A DNA stretch of 64,000 bases from Dyadobacter fermentans (GTDB lineage Bacteria; Bacteroidota; Bacteroidia; Cytophagales; Spirosomataceae): the NCBI RefSeq assembly GCF_019924045.1, contig NZ_JAHXBN010000005.1, forward strand, positions 256,438 to 320,437. The letters run 5' to 3'. The notes beneath the pieces are model-generated. The model worked only from the letters and a program-made list of their open reading frames with translations, was not told the DNA's origin and ran no database searches. Below are positions 62,540 to 64,000 of this stretch, one piece after another. Every line of letters starts with the position of its first letter. Position 1 is the stretch's first letter. The translations under genes were made by a program, and so were the position numbers.

Positions 62540-62672
62540 GCATATAAATTTTCGATTATATAGCGTTTTTATATGCTTGTGAATATAATTCTAGATGGTT
62601 TGATACAAATTATATGTAATTGACTATAATATAGGTTGTACTTGAGATAATTATATTTCAAAGCATATAATG
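62540..62672. promoter_or_regulatory. Candidate HipB operators (three GCATATAA copies)
   Basis: GCATATAA occurs at 62540-62547 and 62663-62670 and in inverted orientation (TTATATGC) at 62569-62576. The arms TTATATGCTT (62569-62578) and AAGCATATAA (62661-62670) are perfect 10-base reverse complements, and the last overlaps the hipB start codon. The region is strongly AT-rich. Autoregulation through repeated palindromic half-sites is usual for HipB. Confidence 0.45.
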
Positions 62673-62882
62673 GAGACGCTGGCTCAATTTGTAAAATCAC
62701 GCCGAAAGAACGTAAAACTGACGCAAGAAAAATTCGCCGAAAAAGCTGGTGTGGCGCTGACAGTCGTTCGCAAAATTGAACAGGGAAAGGAAAACCTGAA
62801 TCTGGATAAGGTAAATCAGGTACTTAGGATGTTTGGTCATGAATTAGGACCTGTGGCGATGAAATCCATTGAAGAAAATTAA
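62670..62882 (+). CDS. HipB-like XRE-family antitoxin/regulator
   Basis: 70 residues, a compact XRE helix-turn-helix: FVKSRRKNVKLTQEKFAEKA, then GVALTVVRKIEQGKENLNLD with VNQVLRMFGHELGPV at the end. The last stretch is typical of HipB-type antitoxins. It is followed without a gap by the start of a hipA-like frame, which is cut after 39 codons. So this is an antitoxin-like regulator without its toxin, possibly kept as a DNA-binding protein. Confidence 0.82.
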   Translation: METLAQFVKSRRKNVKLTQEKFAEKAGVALTVVRKIEQGKENLNLDKVNQVLRMFGHELGPVAMKSIEEN

Positions 62883-63002
62883 ATGAGAAGCGCGTCGATA
62901 TACTACGATCGGGCATTGGCCGGGACATTAACGGAGACTGATGAAGGACTTTACACATTCGTTTATCACCCGGAATACATCCGCTACCAGCGGCTGGCGT
63001 AG
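62883..63002 (+). pseudogene. Truncated hipA (N-terminal 39 codons)
   Basis: The ATG at 62883 follows the hipB stop directly. SIYYDRALAGTLTETDEGLY and FVYHPEYIR match the first strands of the HipA N-terminal subdomain. The frame ends with TAG at 63000-63002, one base before the end of the convergent glycosylase gene. The complete kinase of about 400 residues is missing. A deletion joined hipA to the fpg 3' end. Confidence 0.8.
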
Positions 63003-63003
63003 G

Positions 63004-63738
63004 TTAGTACAATCGCTGGCAATTCTCGCAAAAATAGCTCCGCCGCTTCGTTCGTCCCAGATACTCCTTATGGAAAGGGATGTTACAGCGGGGACAGATT
63101 TTCTTCGTGTGTGCGAGCCAGTGTTTCTTTAAAGTAAACTCTCTTTTCCATTCCAGAAAATCGAACGAGTAGGCCCGGGTTTCCTTTACCATCTGCTTCA
63201 ATTTGGCGTCGGGGATTTTGCCAAGCTTGCTAAGCGGGTGCAACTGAATGCGGAAGAGTACCTCGTTTTTGATGATGTTGCCGCTGCCGGCGAAGATATC
63301 CTGGTTCAAAAGCGCGTCACAGGCAAGCATGTCTGGTTTTTCCTTCAACTTGCTAAGCGCAGCAGCGGGCTTCCAGCTCCTGGACATAATGTCGACAGAC
63401 CAATCGTAGATTTCATCGGCGGGAGCATCAATGAGCTGAACGGATGACGTATAAAAATTCAGTTCGTGGTTGTCAAAGATAAGGCTTAACCGCGGCGGGG
63501 TTTTCTTTTGCTCGTCAATGAGATATGAACCAAAGAGCAGGAAGTGAATGCGGATGGTAAAATCCTTGAAGCAGATCAGGAAATGCTTTCCCCAAGACCT
63601 GAAATCAGTGACTGTCTCACCGATGAGCCGGTCTTTATCAACCTTGGAGTTCCCCTCCACATGGCGGATAGCCTTTCCTTTCAGCCCCAGTTGTTCAACA
63701 GCTTCTCTCAAAATAACAATGGATGGTCCTTCGGGCAT
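63004..63738 (-). CDS. Fpg/Nei-family DNA glycosylase
   Basis: 244 residues from the ATG at 63738, since M-P-E-G-P is the obligatory start: the Pro is the catalytic amine and the Glu the proton donor. The frame is open upstream only because a pyrimidine-rich repeat lacks stops. The helix-two-turn-helix region lies around ACDALLNQDIFAGSGNIIKN. The C-terminal zinc finger has four Cys (CPRC...CENC) with the Arg-rich hairpin GRTKRRSYFC. It removes damaged bases and nicks the strand. The Nei-like form (endonuclease VIII) is more likely than Fpg, judged by MPEGPS, but this is not certain. Confidence 0.9.
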   Translation of the reverse strand: MPEGPSIVILREAVEQLGLKGKAIRHVEGNSKVDKDRLIGETVTDFRSWGKHFLICFKDFTIRIHFLLFGSYLIDEQKKTPPRLSLIFDNHELNFYTSSVQLIDAPADEIYDWSVDIMSRSWKPAAALSKLKEKPDMLACDALLNQDIFAGSGNIIKNEVLFRIQLHPLSKLGKIPDAKLKQMVKETRAYSFDFLEWKREFTLKKHWLAHTKKICPRCNIPFHKEYLGRTKRRSYFCENCQRLY

Positions 63739-63786
63739 GGCGCTTTTTTTCGCACGTTTCACTAAAAATGTGCCAGGGGAAGCGGA

Positions 63787-63890
63787 ATGAAGGGGGAAAG
63801 GAATGAAGGAGGAAAGGGAGGAAAGGGGGGAAAGGGGGGGAAAGGGAGGAAAGGAGGAAAGGAGGAGAGGGAGGAGAGGGAGGAAATGGA
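63787..63890. repeat. Purine-rich degenerate tandem repeat upstream of the glycosylase gene
   Basis: About 100 bases of almost pure A/G on the plus strand, built from variations of GGAGGAAAG and GGGGAAAG with 8- to 9-base spacing. It lies 50 bases upstream of the glycosylase start and ends exactly at the left end of an insertion sequence (63892). Confidence 0.75.
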
Positions 63891-63891
63891 G

Positions 63892-64000
63892 TGTCGCGTC
63901 CTGAAATAGGTTGACCCAAATCATAGGAACATGCATGAACGTCGGCCAGTAATTAAGTACAGTCTGAGCTTTAAGCAAGAGGTAGTTCGCGAGATTGAAG
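63892..64000 (+). mobile_element. Left end of an insertion sequence, probably IS3-like, partial
   Basis: TGTCGCGTCCTGAAATAGG (from 63892) has the look of a terminal inverted repeat and is followed, after about 20 bases, by the first gene of the element. The other end lies outside the window, so the repeat and target duplication cannot be confirmed. Confidence 0.55.
63931..64000 (+). CDS. Transposase (orfA-like) N-terminus, partial
   Basis: From the ATG at 63931 the frame is open to the end of the window. The peptide MHERRPVIKYSLSFKQEVVR has the Y-S-x-x-F-K-x-x-V-V pattern that opens the helix-turn-helix domain of IS3-type orfA proteins. Only 23 codons are visible. Confidence 0.6.
   Translation, partial: MHERRPVIKYSLSFKQEVVREIE

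Noticed and set aside
62941..63132. Plus-strand 63-residue frame over the hipA/fpg junction
   Set aside because: It is a different reading frame of the hipA stub and the antisense of the glycosylase zinc finger.
63787..63890. CRISPR array
   Set aside because: The units are directly adjacent, 8-9 bases long and degenerate, with no spacers.
63739..63978. 80-residue N-terminal extension of the Fpg/Nei frame
   Set aside because: The extension is translated from a pyrimidine-rich repeat (Pro/Leu/Ser only) and would block the obligatory N-terminal proline of the enzyme.

Overview
The window looks like the chromosome of a Bacteroidota bacterium, most likely of the Cytophagales (Dyadobacter/Spirosoma type; the genus is an inference). 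The evidence is two SusC/SusD pairs, ECF sigma/FecR pairs, a hybrid two-component regulator, a T9SS-type C-terminal sorting domain, DUF4136/DUF4468/DUF6152 proteins, long-form PurL, and several -7 boxes of the form TAnnTTTG, which is the Bacteroidota promoter signature. I saw no rRNA, tRNA or CRISPR array.

Layout. 1-3617: a nonsense-interrupted SnoaL-like gene, the methionine importer operon metNIQ and a secreted NTF2-like protein. 3668-6262: a truncated sulfatase, a decayed minus-strand fragment, and a 642-residue protein that combines a ricin-type lectin domain, a helical segment resembling the pore-forming domain of delta-endotoxins and a jacalin-type lectin domain. 6340-10743: a molybdenum/2Fe-2S oxidoreductase pair and two lipoproteins. 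10979-24107: a polysaccharide-utilisation locus (hybrid sensor-regulator, SusC, SusD, glycan-binding lipoprotein, GH31 glycosidase). 24765-31289: ECF sigma, FecR, TonB-dependent receptor and a PafA-type alkaline phosphatase, probably a phosphorus-scavenging unit. 31373-37653: assorted small genes (SDR, AraC, DUF488, SGNH hydrolase, DUF4468, DUF6152/DUF6644). 37733-41813: an IS200-type transposase remnant with REP-like palindromes, then purL. 41903-46615: an operon of a CE6/SASA esterase and two tandem paralogous SGNH-like lipoproteins that lack the catalytic Ser and His. 46878-48796: an RlaP-type nucleotidyltransferase, a UDG-like protein and a small ORF. 48917-50763: an AT-rich stand-alone reverse transcriptase preceded by about 280 nt of strongly structured non-coding sequence closed by a 13-bp long-range inverted repeat. 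50843-55360: a hairpin-rich RNA element, a GH29 fucosidase, a 2H phosphoesterase and a small self-regulating HTH operon. 55474-62441: a second ECF sigma/FecR/SusC/SusD locus. 62670-64000: an intact hipB-like gene with only the first 39 codons of hipA, an Fpg/Nei glycosylase, a purine-rich repeat and the left end of an insertion sequence.

The most likely undescribed system is the reverse transcriptase with its structured leader. Its arrangement matches anti-phage RT systems that use an upstream non-coding RNA as template (DRT/UG type). Second is the lectin/endotoxin-like toxin candidate. Gene decay is frequent: SnoaL, sulfatase, IS200, hipA and two unnamed minus-strand fragments. This suggests that several boundaries here are old insertion or deletion scars.
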